64,000 nucleotides of DNA, taken from the NCBI RefSeq assembly GCF_040954645.1, contig NC_092807.1, positions 25,443,809 through 25,507,808 on the forward strand, read 5' to 3'. The stretch is from Diabrotica undecimpunctata (lineage: Eukaryota; Arthropoda; Insecta; Coleoptera; Chrysomelidae). The translations under genes were made by a program, and so were the position numbers. Every line of letters starts with the position of its first letter. Position 1 is the first letter of the stretch. The notes beneath the pieces were generated by a model, which made no database searches, was not told the origin of the DNA, and saw nothing but the letters and a program-made list of their open reading frames with translations. Below are positions 10,700 through 21,662 of this stretch, piece by piece.

Positions 10700-11215
10700 T
10701 TTCTTAGGTTCTTTTTATCTTGGCGTTGATTTTACTTTCTGTTTGACAGCTCCGATATAATAGCAAGTTTCTCTGGTATACAAATAAAAATTCTAGTTTT
10801 TCCTTTCTTATGCATTCCTTTGCCTTGTAAATCTTTTCTAGCTGGCGCTTTTAAAAATGGAGTTATAGACTGTACAGATATATTGAGAGGTACATCTGTT
10901 ACAGGTGACATTTATTCACTCTGTAGTACAGGTAAAGTCAAAGAATTAAAAGTTGGGTTACCAGGAGCTCTAGATAAAATAGATTTACTAGCCTTTGTTG
11001 TCTCTGGTCGATCTGTAACATACGATTGCATATATTCTGCTGTAAAAATATTGGTGATTACTGGCTACAAACCTGTAACCTTTTCATAAAAACTTTTTAT
11101 AATATTTTTTAATGTGAATGCTTGTAGATAAGCCTTCTCTGCAATTTCTGCAACGATATAAATCTTTATTGGTTTACAGGATTACTTAAACGTAATTAAT
11201 AGGATTATTTAAACC
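10700..11215 (-). pseudogene. Pogo-like transposase, C-terminal part
   Basis: Minus-strand reading from the TTAA at 11216: PIKIYIVAEIAEKAYLQAF then TLKNIIKSFYEKVTGL (about 11065-11170), then FTAEYMQSYVTDRPETTKAS (about 10980-11040) and a basic end GKGMHKKGKTRIF (about 10790-10835). This matches the C-terminal third of pogo-like transposases (the YDIAEIAGKAY...AFT...I..GF...GIYP and R.KGKSRI tail). Two stops are present. It continues the protein at 13604-14625 across the piggyBac insertion. Confidence 0.75.
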
Positions 11216-11219
11216 TTAA

Positions 11220-11248
11220 GTACCATGGCGGGGTCAAAATTGACCCCC
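11220..11248 (+). repeat. piggyBac left terminal inverted repeat
   Basis: Starts GTACCATGGCGGGGTC and contains GGGGTCAA and TTGACCCC as a near-palindrome. It pairs with 13544-13572. Confidence 0.75.
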
Positions 11249-11521
11249 CGCGTTTTTAATGCCAAGTTTCGCTACCGAAACATAGATTGAGCATTGCGCG
11301 CTTTCTGCTAATCTTCGACCGGTAGGTGATTTATCGATCTACGAAAATTCCGTTAGTTTACCTGTTACTACTGCAGAGTTAGGCACGCATAGGGTCAATT
11401 TTGACCCGCTTATGGTATCAGTGTTTCTAGTGCAATTAACGAGTAATTTGAAATGGCGGGGTGTAGTCGCAATAAACGTCCTCTGACACAGAAAGAACTT
11501 GAATAGGAGGGACAAAAAATT

Positions 11522-13233
11522 ATGGACAATGGACTAGATAGTGACAGTGAGTTTTTAGACCAGGCTAGTGAACACAGTGATCACGAAACAGACAGTGAAG
11601 AGGAATGGGACGATCATGACGAAAAAAATTGGCAAATTAATAATTCCGAAACTGGTAGTGAATATTCGGGTGAAGAAAGTGATATAGCTGACTCAAGGGA
11701 TGTGCTTTATGGCAAAAATAGGTACAAGTAGTCTAAAACATCTCCCACCTTTTCTCGTACACGTAAGCATAATTTAATTAGTCATTTACCTGGTGTTATT
11801 GGAAAAGCTCGAGCTAGTATGCCAGAGAAACCAGTTGATGCTTGGGAATGTATTATTAGCCACGATATATTGCAAGAAATTCTTGAGAAAACCAATGAAC
11901 GAATAACTAATATGGCTTCTAAATATAATTTACACAATTTATCTTGTCAATATACCAATCATCTTGACATAATTGAATTAAAGGCCTTCTTAGGCTTATT
12001 ATATTTAGCTGGGGTATTTAAATCCAATAATGAAGATTTAAGGTCTTTATTTGCTACGAATGGTACTGGCCGTGATATATTTCGAGCAACCATGTTACTA
12101 AACCGATTTTATTTTTTGCTTGGAAGCCTTTGTTTTGACGACCCAGCTACTAGACAAGAACGTATTGCGCACGGAGATAAACTGGCAGCTATATCCAATA
12201 TTTTTAATATGTTTATAATTAATTGCCAGTCCAATTATAGCTGTGGTGAATATCTCACAATAGATGAAATGCTTATTGCATTTAGAGGATGGTTGCCAAT
12301 TCAGGATGTATCTCAAAAATAAGCCAGACAAATACGGTCTGAAAATGCAGTGTTTAGTAGACTCTAAGACCCATTATTTGCTAAATGGTTTTATATATAC
12401 TGGAAAAGATACACGCAGAGCAAATCCAAAAAAGTTATCCATCTCCACTCTAGATGTTTTGACACTTATTCCACCAATTTCTGGTACAAATAGAAACATA
12501 ACAGCAGATAATTGGTTTTCGTCCATTGAGCTCATAAAAGAACTGAGAAGCCATAAAATTTCATATGTTGGTATTTCATATATATATTGCTGAATTTCAA
12601 CCCCAAAAAAACAGGCCACCTAATTCTGCCTTATTTGGTTTTACAGGAAGGGTGAGCCTTGTATCCTTTGTTCCTAAGAAAAATCGTGCAGTGTTGTTAG
12701 TGTCAACTATGCATCATTCCAATACAATGGTTAATGGAAAGCCAGAGATTATAAATTTTTACAACGAGACAAAAGGTGGGGTGGATTCATTGGATAAGAA
12801 ATGTGCATACTATAAAACTGGCAGAAGAACTCGTAGATGGCCTCAAGTAATATGGTTTCGCATTTTGGACATTGCAGGATTAAATGCTAACGTAATTTTT
12901 AATGGAGTTCAGCAAAATCAAATAATGGAAAGAAGATTGTTTCTAACCACTTTAGGTCAAGAACTTATTAAGGCCCATTTAACTCGTAGAGCTCAGCAAA
13001 CTTGTTTATCGAGAGAAATTCGTAGTGCCATTTTTAAAGTTTCCGGACTTCAGGAACCAATGCCTGCCGCAAATCCAGAGCCACAACGACGAAAAAAGAG
13101 GGGAAGGTGTAAAATATGTCCATATTCCAAAAACCAAAAGAAAGAAAGCTCATCGTGCGATAAATGTCGAGATTTTATTTGCAAAAATCATTCCCGCATA
13201 CAGACGTTATGCATAAGCTGTGTTGAAAATTAA
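11522..13233 (+). pseudogene. piggyBac-type transposase (one stop, two frameshifts)
   Basis: The ATG at 11523 opens an acidic N-terminus rich in Asp/Glu/Ser, typical of piggyBac proteins. An in-frame TAG at 11729-11731 breaks it at the conserved block before SRTRKHNLISHLPG. The DDE_Tnp_1_7 domain follows: LTIDEMLIAFRG (first Asp, about 12260), a frameshift near 12300, KYGLKMQCLVDSKTHYLLNG, ADNWFSSIELIKEL (second Asp, about 12505), a second frameshift near 12590, then NETKGGVDSLDKK (third and fourth Asp, about 12765-12805). It ends with a Cys-rich zinc finger, CKICPYSKNQKKESSSCDKC...C.NH....C..C (13109-13225). All catalytic Asp are present, so decay is slight. Confidence 0.92.
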
Positions 13234-13543
13234 GGTAAAATCCTGCTTGTCATTTTTGAGATACGAAATCTAAATCGATTTTTTTTTATTTTAGGTAGGA
13301 GCTATGATACCTAGATTTCACCATTGAATATAAAAAAACTGCACATTGTTATTATTTTTCTTATAATTCGAGAAAGTGCATAGCTATGTTAATTTGACTG
13401 AATACAAAAGTTTTTTTTAAATAAAGTTATATCTAATTAACCAAATTCGTTTATTTTTATATAAATGTAAAAGTAGCTGTAAACAAAATAATTTAAAATA
13501 AAACAAGTTAAAAAAAGAATATTTTTTGATACAAAAAACAATG

Positions 13544-13572
13544 GGGGGTCAAATTTGACCCTGTCATGGTAC
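13544..13572 (-). repeat. piggyBac right inverted repeat (inner)
   Basis: Read on the minus strand it begins GTACCATGACAGGGTC and holds the perfect 16-bp palindrome GGGTCAAATTTGACCC (13546-13561). A further 27 bp separates it from the terminal TTAA. Confidence 0.7.
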
Positions 13573-13603
13573 AAATGTTACAATTTTTGGCCATGGTAGT
13601 TAA

Positions 13604-14640
13604 GGGTTAACAGTCTTCTGCAGTTGTGTGGTAAAAGTTTTATATGGACCAAAAATCCCTTAGCCCAAAAACTGCATTTTATGAAATGTATGCGGATGAA
13701 TCGTTAGCAAAACTACACCGCAATTTTTTGATTTATTAATTATGTCTATTAAAATATGCGTATTATGATTATCCATGATAATCAGTATCGGCTTTTACCG
13801 AGTAGGTTTAGTATAAGATATTATGTGTTCAAAAAACTGCAGAAAAATCTTTGCTGCCGACCACCCTGAAGGATTTGCTTCCGTAATGCATCCGAGTGAC
13901 CTCCATTTGTCATGTGGTTTTTATAGTGCACACGAGTAAATACAAATAACGTGTGAGATAGTTTGATCTGCTAAAAAAAAACTATCCAAACTATCCAAAC
14001 CTACCAAACTATCCTTAATTTCTCTTTCTGCTGAGATTAAACTTTCAAGTTGTTTAATGGTCTTAGGTGCTAATATTTTAGATGGTTCTACTCTAAAATG
14101 TATAGTTTTATCCAAGTTATATGTACGTTCAGGGCCAAATTGATACGTCTTTATAACATCAGTGTAATTATTAAAAAATTGCTCAACATCATTTTTATTA
14201 AAATTAGTGGCTCTAGCTAAACCTGTTGCCTCTGGCTTCCTTAGAGATAATGCCGGCCATCTCCTATATTGAACTAGCCATTCTCGGTCTGCAATTTGCT
14301 TATCTTGTCACGTGTCTGATATTTTTTCACCCAAGAATGTGGCATAATTAAATGTCAATTTTTAAGTTTGGATTTTAGTAAGCCCCAAATGAAGATAGGC
14401 AGCTTTTTCTAGATAATCAAATAGATGATTCTCTTCTGCAACACTATGTAGTTTATAAAAACCGTATTTTGGTGGCAAAACTATATCATTAATACTAGTA
14501 ACCAAATTATGTTGCTTGTTTATATAATTGCGTAACGTGGATTTACTTATATTCCATTTCTTTGTCATACTACGTATATATGAATTAGTCGACAAAACTT
14601 CAAGTAATGCCTCCTGCAATGACTCTTATTGAACATGTTC
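13604..14640 (-). pseudogene. Pogo-like transposase, N-terminal and catalytic parts
   Basis: From 14640 downward: LQEALLEVLSTNSYIRSM and KKWNISKSTLRNYINKQ form a psq-type helix-turn-helix, followed by the PPKYGFYKLHSVAEENHL segment. After a stop, LSLRKPEATGLARATNFNKN and ERTYNLDKTIHF carry the first catalytic Asp (about 14100). Next to 13955, in another frame, come EANPSGWSAAKIFLQFFEHI and IIMDNHNTHILIDII with the second Asp, then HPHTFHKMQFLG and GPYKTF up to the TTAA. The missing stretch between the two blocks is about 60 residues in relatives. Clear pogo-like order, inactive. Confidence 0.8.
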
Positions 14641-15815
14641 TCGCTTTCTACCAATTATATTGCGAGACACAATTTAGTTATACCGAAAACGCTCGTGTAT
14701 CTTTGGACACGTTCAAAGGTGCACACATCTACAAGCAACGGTGTGTCCACAGATACAAGCAGCGCAGGTTTCAAGCTTTAACCACGATAATTTATTTTAG
14801 ATTAAAATGCAACTAAAAATATTATGCATAAATATTATCTACATTATTACTTTTTATTTTGATATAAAAAGTTTTGCAATAACTACATCGATTGCCAAAA
14901 TAAATGTTGGTGAATATTACTTTTATCAATAAAAATCTTCAATGCTAACTCAGAGCTTTGAACACACAGTAACAAACACGTTTTTCACACACTGTTACCA
15001 ACTCTACATAAAATATTATAGTTGTCGCTTTGTAATTTCATACTGTTTGTAGTTTTTAAAATACTTAAGTTGTCCAAAGGCCCAAACGTCCAGATGTACA
15101 CGTCCTTGCCTTAGCTTAGCCTAGCAGCACTAGAAGTGAAGGCAGGGATGTCAATCAGTCAGTAGACCAGGATGTTGACTAGGTTATAAAAAGTCACACG
15201 TTGTCAAGGAGCACAAATAAAATATAGAAACTTATGTGTGTGTCTTTATGTACATGTTCGCTATAAAGATAATAATACAGTAATAACATAGTTACAATTA
15301 AAGGACTCATAAAAAAACGCATATAATTTTGCTTTGAGACCAATATGGTTTTCAGTAAAGCTGTTGACCGAGTAGACCGAAATAAGATCTGAGAAATATT
15401 GAATGACAACGGTCCTTCACATATAACTTCTGATCACTACTGGTGTTCCAGTGTAATATTTTTAAGATATTTAATTGGATAACATAGAATGTTATAACTT
15501 TGGTAGATACATTTAATCTTTATGGTCAGTATTACGCCGTTTCATTAAAAATACTGTTTTCTTTTATTGATGTAATATTGAAATTTGAAAAAAAAATCAA
15601 TGACGCATTCGCCAAAATTTAGACTATCATGCGAGTTTCTGCGATTTGGTGAAAATCGACATACTTTTGTTTTTAATTTACTTATCAGATCAATCTTAAT
15701 TAAAGAACATAAGTGTTTCTTGTTCTAAGAATGATTTATGGGAGAGCGTAGTCGTACAATATATAGTTTAAATATTTATATTTATATATTTATAGAGCAA
15801 AAGAAATTAATATGA
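14641..15815. other. No gene recognised
   Basis: AT-rich sequence upstream of the pogo transposase. The first 200-400 bp should be its 5' untranslated region and terminal repeat, but I cannot place a TIR. Short minus-strand frames near 15194-15409 have no recognisable motifs. Confidence 0.4.
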
Positions 15816-15819
15816 CTAT

Positions 15820-16465
15820 CTAATCTCAGAAAACTAAAACAATAATAATCAGCAAAGAACCAACCAGATATAAAATAGAAATTGATGGCATCAGTATTGA
15901 ACAATTAATGGAAATAAAATAACTTGGAATTATTCTGTCCAGCTATGGAGACCTGAACAAAGAAGTGGGAAATCAAGTACAAAACGCAAATAGACTGGCA
16001 GGATGCCTTAATAGCACTATATGACGAAATAGACACATTAACACTGGAATAAAGTCAAGAATTTATAAAGCCTTTATAAGACCAATAATGACATATGCCT
16101 TAGAAATAAGACCCGATACAAAAGCTACTGTAAACGGCAGAGATAAGAGTACTAAGAAGAATTACAGGAAACACGCTGAGAGATCGAAAGAGAAGTAAAG
16201 ATATAAAAAGAAAATGTAACGTGCAGTGTATAAATGAATGGACACAGGATCGAAAAATAGAATGGAATAACCACATAAGCAAAATGGAGGAGAACTGTGC
16301 CGTCAAAATAGCAAGATAACAGGTCACCAATCGGCAGAAGAAGTATCGGACGACCGCGCAAAAGATGGAGTGACAACCTTTCATAGAGGTATTAATCCGC
16401 CAATGAACAAGCAGAATCGCTTATAAAGAGAAAAAAGAAAAAGAATAATAATAATAAAAATATGT
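15820..16465 (+). mobile_element. LINE 3' fragment (RT C-terminus)
   Basis: Decayed frames read YKIEIDGISIEQL, LGIILSSYGDL, GIKSRIYKAFIRPIMTYALE and a basic end RSIGRPRKRWSDNL-like (near 16335-16370). That is the post-RT region of an RTE-type LINE. The same family recurs at 30510-31190, where ITLSSYGKL and IYKTVIRPIMTYAAE are found. The sequence ends in an AATAATAATAA tail at about 16440-16465. No endonuclease or RT catalytic box is left. Confidence 0.7.
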
Positions 16466-16559
16466 AAATTTGTTTTAAGTTCAAACAATACTTTGCCATG
16501 TATGGCAAATGGTACAAAATAAAGCCAGGAAAAATACCTTAAACCACGTTAACTTCTTA

Positions 16560-16741
16560 ATTTGGTTTAAGGTGACGATGTTCTTCGTCTAGATTTCTTG
16601 ACCAAAAAAGAAAGGGTTAAATCCAAAAGTATTGATATACCGCCTGATGACTTTCTTCCTTTAAATTATCCCATAATCATGGATAAATTAGAATACTCTT
16701 TTAACAATGCGAAAAACTCTGTTTCTAGTCATGATACCATC
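16560..16741 (+). mobile_element. RNase H-bearing LINE, segment 1
   Basis: The plus-strand frame reads LDFLTKKERVKSKSIDIPPD then KLEYSFNNAKNSVSSHDTI. The same frame continues after the gypsy insertion (20866 on) with PAIFLQKLS. Together these match the pre-palm RT segment of I/Jockey-like LINEs, where a G.DGIPA.FLK stretch precedes the catalytic region. This is the left piece of a LINE that later segments (20866-21577, 24665-25175) complete. Confidence 0.6.
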
Positions 16742-16930
16742 TGATGTGATATTAACCTCCTTAGTATTGCTTTGGCTGTAGACTTCTAATATTGTAGGCA
16801 ACTTTATGCTGTCAGTGTTTGAAAGAAGTCACTGTCACTGCCATTTTCTTTTCTATTGTTTTTGTTAACATTATATGTACAATTTATGTTGATTAAAACC
16901 TTATATCGTAGGTTTTGCTTTATCATTTCA
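16742..16930 (+). repeat. Gypsy 5' LTR
   Basis: Starts TGATGTGATATT and ends TATCATTTCA. An AACATTATATGTAC TATA-like stretch and a TCAGTG initiator-like motif lie inside. Matches 20677-20865. Confidence 0.93.
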
Positions 16931-16931
16931 A

Positions 16932-16947
16932 TTTAATCAACATAAAT
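16932..16947 (+). promoter_or_regulatory. Gypsy primer site, complementary to its own LTR
   Basis: TTTAATCAACATAAAT begins one base after the 5' LTR, where the primer-binding site should be. It is the exact reverse complement of ATTTATGTTGATTAAA at 16882-16897 within the same LTR (and of the copy in the 3' LTR). It does not begin with TGG, the usual tRNA-derived start. This fits a self-priming mechanism as known for Tf1/sushi-type elements. It overlaps the first two bases of the start codon. Confidence 0.6.
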
Positions 16948-19900
16948 GGAGAAGTATCTAAGACCCGAGAGGTTCGACGGGGATCCATCTGTGAAATCAA
17001 CAGCAAAGGAATGGGACCATTGGAAAAGAACTTTTATGAACTTTTTAGCTGCCCATATTGTCACTCCCGCTGTTTCTGCTGATAGTGCTGCTGTGCCACC
17101 CCTAGATATTAATGATACTAAGCTACAACTGTTAATAAATCATATTTCGCCACGATTATATACATATATAAGTGATTGTAACACTTACAACGAATCCATT
17201 CAAACTCTTGACAAAATATACATCAAACCAAATAATACTATTCATGCTCGTCACATACTAACCACTAGACGACAACAGGCAGATGAGTCTATCGATTCTT
17301 ACATGCAATCTTTAAAACAGTTAGCAAAAGACTGCAATTTTACTGCTGTAGATGCTGATACTAATAAAAATGATACAATCCGTGGAGCTTTTATCGCTGG
17401 AATGACATCCACAAAGATACGATCGAGACTGTTAGAGAGTTTAACACTAACTTTAGAAGAAACTTACAATATAGCTATTTCAATGGAAATGGCAGAACTC
17501 AACTTTCAAGTTTATTCAAATCAACATTCGACACTTAGTGCGCTACCTGGTAACTATCAATTTGAGTCACAGAGCTCTCCAACAAATTCTGAATGTGTCA
17601 CTGTGACAGCTGCTACCAACTCTACTAACTCTTCTAGGTCAGGACACAAATGTTTTTTCTGTGGTGGGCCAATACATTCAAGGAAGAACTGTCCCGCTCG
17701 AGAATCCATTTGCAAATCCTGTAATAAAAAGGGACACTTTGCAAAGGTTTGCCGCTCCAAGAGCACTAGTGCATCTGCCAACGTATTTGAAGGCTATGAA
17801 AACTGCAAGGCCTGCATTATTGCTGCTAATCCTGCTTCATTGAAAAAAGCTATAGTGCCTGCATCTATAAAAGGTCTTCGTGCTGATGCCCTTATAGATA
17901 CTGGTAGCTCTGTCAGTTTTATTAATGAAGACTTTGCTAACCTGTGCAAACTCCCTAGGAAGCCTTGTATTCAGACTGTTTCTATGGCCTCATTATCACA
18001 CACCTCTGAAGTTAAAGGTGTGACTACTCAAAATATTAAAATTGGTGACCACTCCTACGACAACATTAATTTACTTATAATTAAAAATCTCTGTGCTGAT
18101 ATTATAATTGGTCATGATGTTCTATCTAACCACTCAAGTCTAGAGTTTGAATTTGGAGGACCTAAAGAAGTATTCAAGGTATGTAGTGTAGTTGAAGCCT
18201 CAGTACCTGCAGTTCCTTTATTTTGTAACCTAACTTCAAATTGTAATCCTATCGCAGTAAAATCGCGCCGGCATAGTGCTGAAGATCAGATTTTTATTAA
18301 AAATGAGGTAAAGAAGCTTTTAAATGATGGCATTATTGAAGAAAGTCAATCCCCTTGGAGAGCGCAAGTGCTTATCACCAAAAACGAAACTCACAAGAAG
18401 CAACTTGTCATTGATTATTCTCAAACAATTAATCGATTCACTCAACTTGATGCCTATCCACTGCCAAATATCGAGGAAATGGTTTCCAATGTATCACAAT
18501 TCACTGTCTTTAGTGCAATAGATGTCCAAAGTGCATACCATCAGGTTCCAATACTTCCACATGAAAAGATGTACACAGCTTTTGAAGCCGCTGGGAAACT
18601 GTACCAATTTTGTCGCATTCCGTTTGGTGTTACCAATGGTGTAGCCAGTTTCCAAAAAACAATCGACTGGCTCATACGCACAGAAAATCTTGAAGGGACA
18701 TATGCCTATCTTGATGATATAACTGTTTGTGGTAAGACGAAGGTAGAACATGACAAAAATCTTGAGAACTTTCTGAAGGCCACAGACAAATATAGCTTGA
18801 CACTAAACAAAACCAAGAGCAAATTCAATCAAACAGTAATAAACTTACTTGGTTATACTATAGGACCAAACCATGTCATAAAGCCCGATGCTAGTAGACT
18901 ACAACCCTTATTAAAAATGCCTCCACCGAATGACACTGCATCTCTCAGAAGGGTATTAGGTATGTTTGCCCATTATTCAAAATGGATTCCCAAATTTTCC
19001 GAAAGGGTCCACACATTAGCTCATGTCAACAATTTTCCATTGAACGAAGATGCTTTATCTTGTTTTGAAAATCTGAAATCTATAGTTGCAAAGTCATCTG
19101 TTCACGCTATCAACGAAAATATGCCATTTGTTGTTGAAACTAATGCTTCAGAACACTCAATTGCTGCTACCTTGAGTCAGGATTCCAGACCCGTTGCTTT
19201 CTTTTCAAGATCACTTAACTCTAGTGAGCTGAACCATTCTGCTGTGGAGAAAGAAGCATATGCTATTGTTGAATCTCTAAAGAAGTGGCGCCATTTTCTT
19301 ATAGGAAAGCCTTTCACAATCATTACTGATCAAAAGTCTGTAACATTTATGTTCAACACGAAGCATTCCAGCAAGATTAAAAATGAGAAAATACAAAGAT
19401 GGCGACTTGAATTGGCACCTTATAAATATGACATTGTGTATCGACCAGGAAAAGACAACCAAGCAGCGGATGCTTTATCGCGCATCTGCTCTTGTGCTAC
19501 TACCACGGCGGCAGGTGCATCAAAACTCAAGTCACTTCACACTGCACTTTGTCATCCAGGGGTAACACGTATGTTTCATTGGATAAAATCAAAGAATTTG
19601 CCTTTCTCTTTTAATGAAGTCAAGAGTATGACTCGTGACTGTGGGGTATGTGCTAAAATTAAGCCGAGATACTTTAAGAATGAGGGGCTTTTTCCAAAGC
19701 TTATAAAAGCCACATCTCCCTTCGAACGCCTTAGTATTGACTTTAAAGACCAGTGCCTTCGAATACCAATAATCATTATATTTTTACGGTAATAGATGAG
19801 TATTCCAGATTCCCATTTGCTTTCCCATGCAGTTACATTAGTGCCAAAACAGTAATCAAGAATTTAAATAACTTATTCATGATGTTTGGAATGCCTGCAT

Positions 19901-20679
19901 ACATTCATTCGGATAGGGGGGCTCAATTTCTGTCAGCTGAAATCAAAGAGTTTCTCAACGCCAGAGGAATCGCAACAAGTAGAACTACTGCTTATAATCC
20001 TCAAGGAAATGGTCAAGTGGAGAAGTTGAATTCTACTGTCTGGAAAGCTATTCAACTGGCCTGTGAATCACATAAAGCACCTATTGAGAATTGGGAACAA
20101 TACCTACCTGTCGTGCTGCATTCCATTCGTTCACTGTTGTGTACCGCAACTAACTGTACGCCGCATGAAAGGATGTTCGTGCACACACGTCGATCTCCAA
20201 ATGGGAATACAATACCGTCATGGCTAGCAGAATCTGGGCATGTCTTGATGAAAAGGTTCGATCGGAAGAACAAGTACCAGCCTATCGTAGAGGAAGTGGA
20301 GGTAATAGAGGCAAATCCTGAATACTCTTTTGTTAAACTGAAAGACGGACGGGAGACCACAGTGTCTAATCGTCATCTGGCTCCGTGTGGACGAGGTGAA
20401 GGGGAAATACTAAATATACCAGGTCAAGAATCAGTGTTCGTAGAAGGCCCACATGAGTTACATTCGAGTCTTAATGATTCCTCATCCAATACAACCACGC
20501 AAAACATGCAGCCCCTGGCAGATACATCTACATCTCCCCCTCCACCGGATTCATTACTTCTTGAAGAACCCCCAATGAGTTCTGAACAGAGCGTATCGCC
20601 TCCTTCAGCACTACCTAGAAGATCTGAAAGAATTCGTCATTTACCACGGTATTTGGAAGATTATAGTGTGGGAGAATGA
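16946..20679 (+). pseudogene. Gypsy gag-pol polyprotein (single frameshift)
   Basis: One frame without a gag/pol break encodes gag (residues 1-230), two CCHC knuckles (CFFCGGPIHSRKNC near 236, CKSCNKKGHFAKVC near 255), an aspartic protease with LIDTGSS (315), RT with SAIDVQSAYHQV (522) and YLDDI (587), RNase H (FVVETNASEHSIAATLS near 728) and an integrase zinc motif (HTALCHPGVTRMFHWIK then CGVCAKIK, 865-895). A one-base loss near 19750, inside the first part of the integrase core, shifts the frame. The core resumes at 19753 with SDRGAQF and NPQGNGQVEKLN, holding the second and third acidic residues. The type resembles the K02A2.6/Mag-like group of invertebrate gypsy elements. All other catalytic residues are present. 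Confidence 0.93.
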
Positions 20680-20865
20680 TGTGATATTAACCTCCTTAGT
20701 ATTGCTTTGACTGTAGACTTCTAATATTGTAGGCAACTTTATGCTGTCAGTGTTTGAAAGAAGTCACTGTCACTGCCATATTAATTTCTATTGTTTTTGT
20801 TAACATTATATGTACAATTTATGTTGATTAAAACCTTATATCGTAGGTTTTGCTTTATCATTTCA
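20677..20865 (+). repeat. Gypsy 3' LTR
   Basis: About 185 of 189 bases match the 5' LTR. The polyprotein stop codon is its first codon. CCATC follows at 20866-20870. Confidence 0.93.
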
Positions 20866-21577
20866 CCATCCCTGCAATATTTCTTCAAAAACTTTCTTAA
20901 TCTATAGTGAAACACTTGCTATATACCTTCAATATTATTCTATAACATGAAGATCAAAACTATATTTGATAAAACAACTCGATTGAATACTAAATAGTGC
21001 TTTGCAAAACATACTAGGTGCCTTTTATACTAGCCCTATTAAAAATTTACAATATGAAGCTGGAGAAGTCCAGAAAACAACTTTCACTAACATTTGCGGC
21101 ATCAATACAAGCAAATTATATGAATTCCCTTATTCACTATTTAATTCAAACCGTTTTAGGAATATTTTTAACACATGCTACACTTGAACTTCCTTTTTAT
21201 GAAAAGGTCAATAGATACTTCAATGAAATTAAGTTAAAATTAATTTCCAGGTACCTGTTGTTTACTAAATGTCAACAATGTTTCTTTGTTGTTGGACTGT
21301 TTCCATCCCAACTATCAATACCAAACTCTCCATACATAAAAAAGCAGATAATCATCCCAAAGCGATATATCAATATATCCTCAAAGAACTCAAGACATAC
21401 AGTAAATATAATCTTATATATACCGATGTCTATAAAACTATAGAGGGAATATGAGCAGTATTTATGTTTAATAAAACAAAAATATTAATTAAACTCCCTT
21501 AATTAACATCCCAATAAATTTTGTGGTAGAAAATCGCATCAAAAAACCTTTTATTATTTCGGATTCCCTAAGTTTGG
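20866..21577 (+). mobile_element. RNase H-bearing LINE, segment 2
   Basis: After the gypsy 3' LTR the LINE frame resumes (PAIFLQKLS...HLLYTFN), then most of the RT palm is deleted. From about 20995 come LGAFYTSPIKNLQYEAGE, LPFYEKVNRYF and WTVSIPTINTKLSIHKKADN, the connector of I-type LINEs. RNase H follows: KYNLIYTDVYKTIEGI (about 21400-21445) and RIKKPFIISDSLSLV (21535-21577). Coding stops exactly where the TCA tail of the next element begins. Frames change repeatedly, so this is a relic. Confidence 0.7.

Positions 21578-21660
<83 letters not shown>
21578..21660 (+). repeat. (TCA)n microsatellite, tail of RTE copy A
   Basis: About 27 uninterrupted TCA units. It sits exactly at the 3' end of the minus-strand RTE-type LINE (as ATG/TGA repeats on that strand) and abuts LINE RNase H coding on the other side. 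It is therefore the retrotransposon's tail. RTE-type LINEs are known to end in short tandem repeats in place of poly(A). Confidence 0.85.

Positions 21661-21662
<2 letters not shown>

Larger units (their letters stand above)
11220..13599 (+). mobile_element. piggyBac-like transposon inserted at TTAA
   Basis: TTAA flanks both ends (11216-11219 and 13600-13603), the signature of piggyBac integration, and the element is 2380 bp, close to the usual 2.4 kb. The left end and an inner right segment (13544-13572 reversed) share a 29-bp inverted repeat starting GTACCATG with three mismatches. The right end carries 27 extra bases and a second CCATGGTA-type motif before the TTAA, so the termini are asymmetric. 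The insertion splits a pogo transposase, whose coding resumes on both sides. The plus-strand transposase is broken. Confidence 0.92.
10504..14640 (-). mobile_element. Pogo-like DNA transposon, copy 2, split by piggyBac
   Basis: A minus-strand pogo-like transposase runs from 14640 to about 10700, interrupted at a TTAA by the piggyBac element 11220-13599. The protein can be followed in order: N-terminal psq-type HTH, the segment before the first Asp, the DNHNTH catalytic block, and a basic C-terminal tail. The middle of the catalytic domain is deleted between about 13965 and 13955. Terminal repeats and the TA target duplication of pogo elements were not identified; the left edge is masked by the TIR/TTAT transposon ending at 10503. 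Confidence 0.8.
16742..20865 (+). mobile_element. Ty3/gypsy LTR retrotransposon, full length
   Basis: Two 189-bp LTRs differ at about four positions. A 5-bp target duplication, CCATC, flanks the element (16737-16741 and 20866-20870). The element is only 4124 bp: the reading frame starts 15 bp after the 5' LTR, and its stop codon TGA is the first three bases of the 3' LTR (20677-20679). A purine-rich stretch GTGTGGGAGAA precedes the 3' LTR. The close LTRs and single coding defect point to a recent insertion. It landed inside a LINE. Confidence 0.95.

Noticed and set aside
10820..11089. 89-aa plus-strand frame
   Set aside because: The minus strand of this stretch encodes the pogo C-terminus (YVTDRPETTKAS, KGKTRIF), so the plus frame is a shadow.
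15194..15409. 71-aa minus-strand frame
   Set aside because: Low complexity of hydrophobic residues in AT-rich DNA, no motif, no homologous copy in the window.
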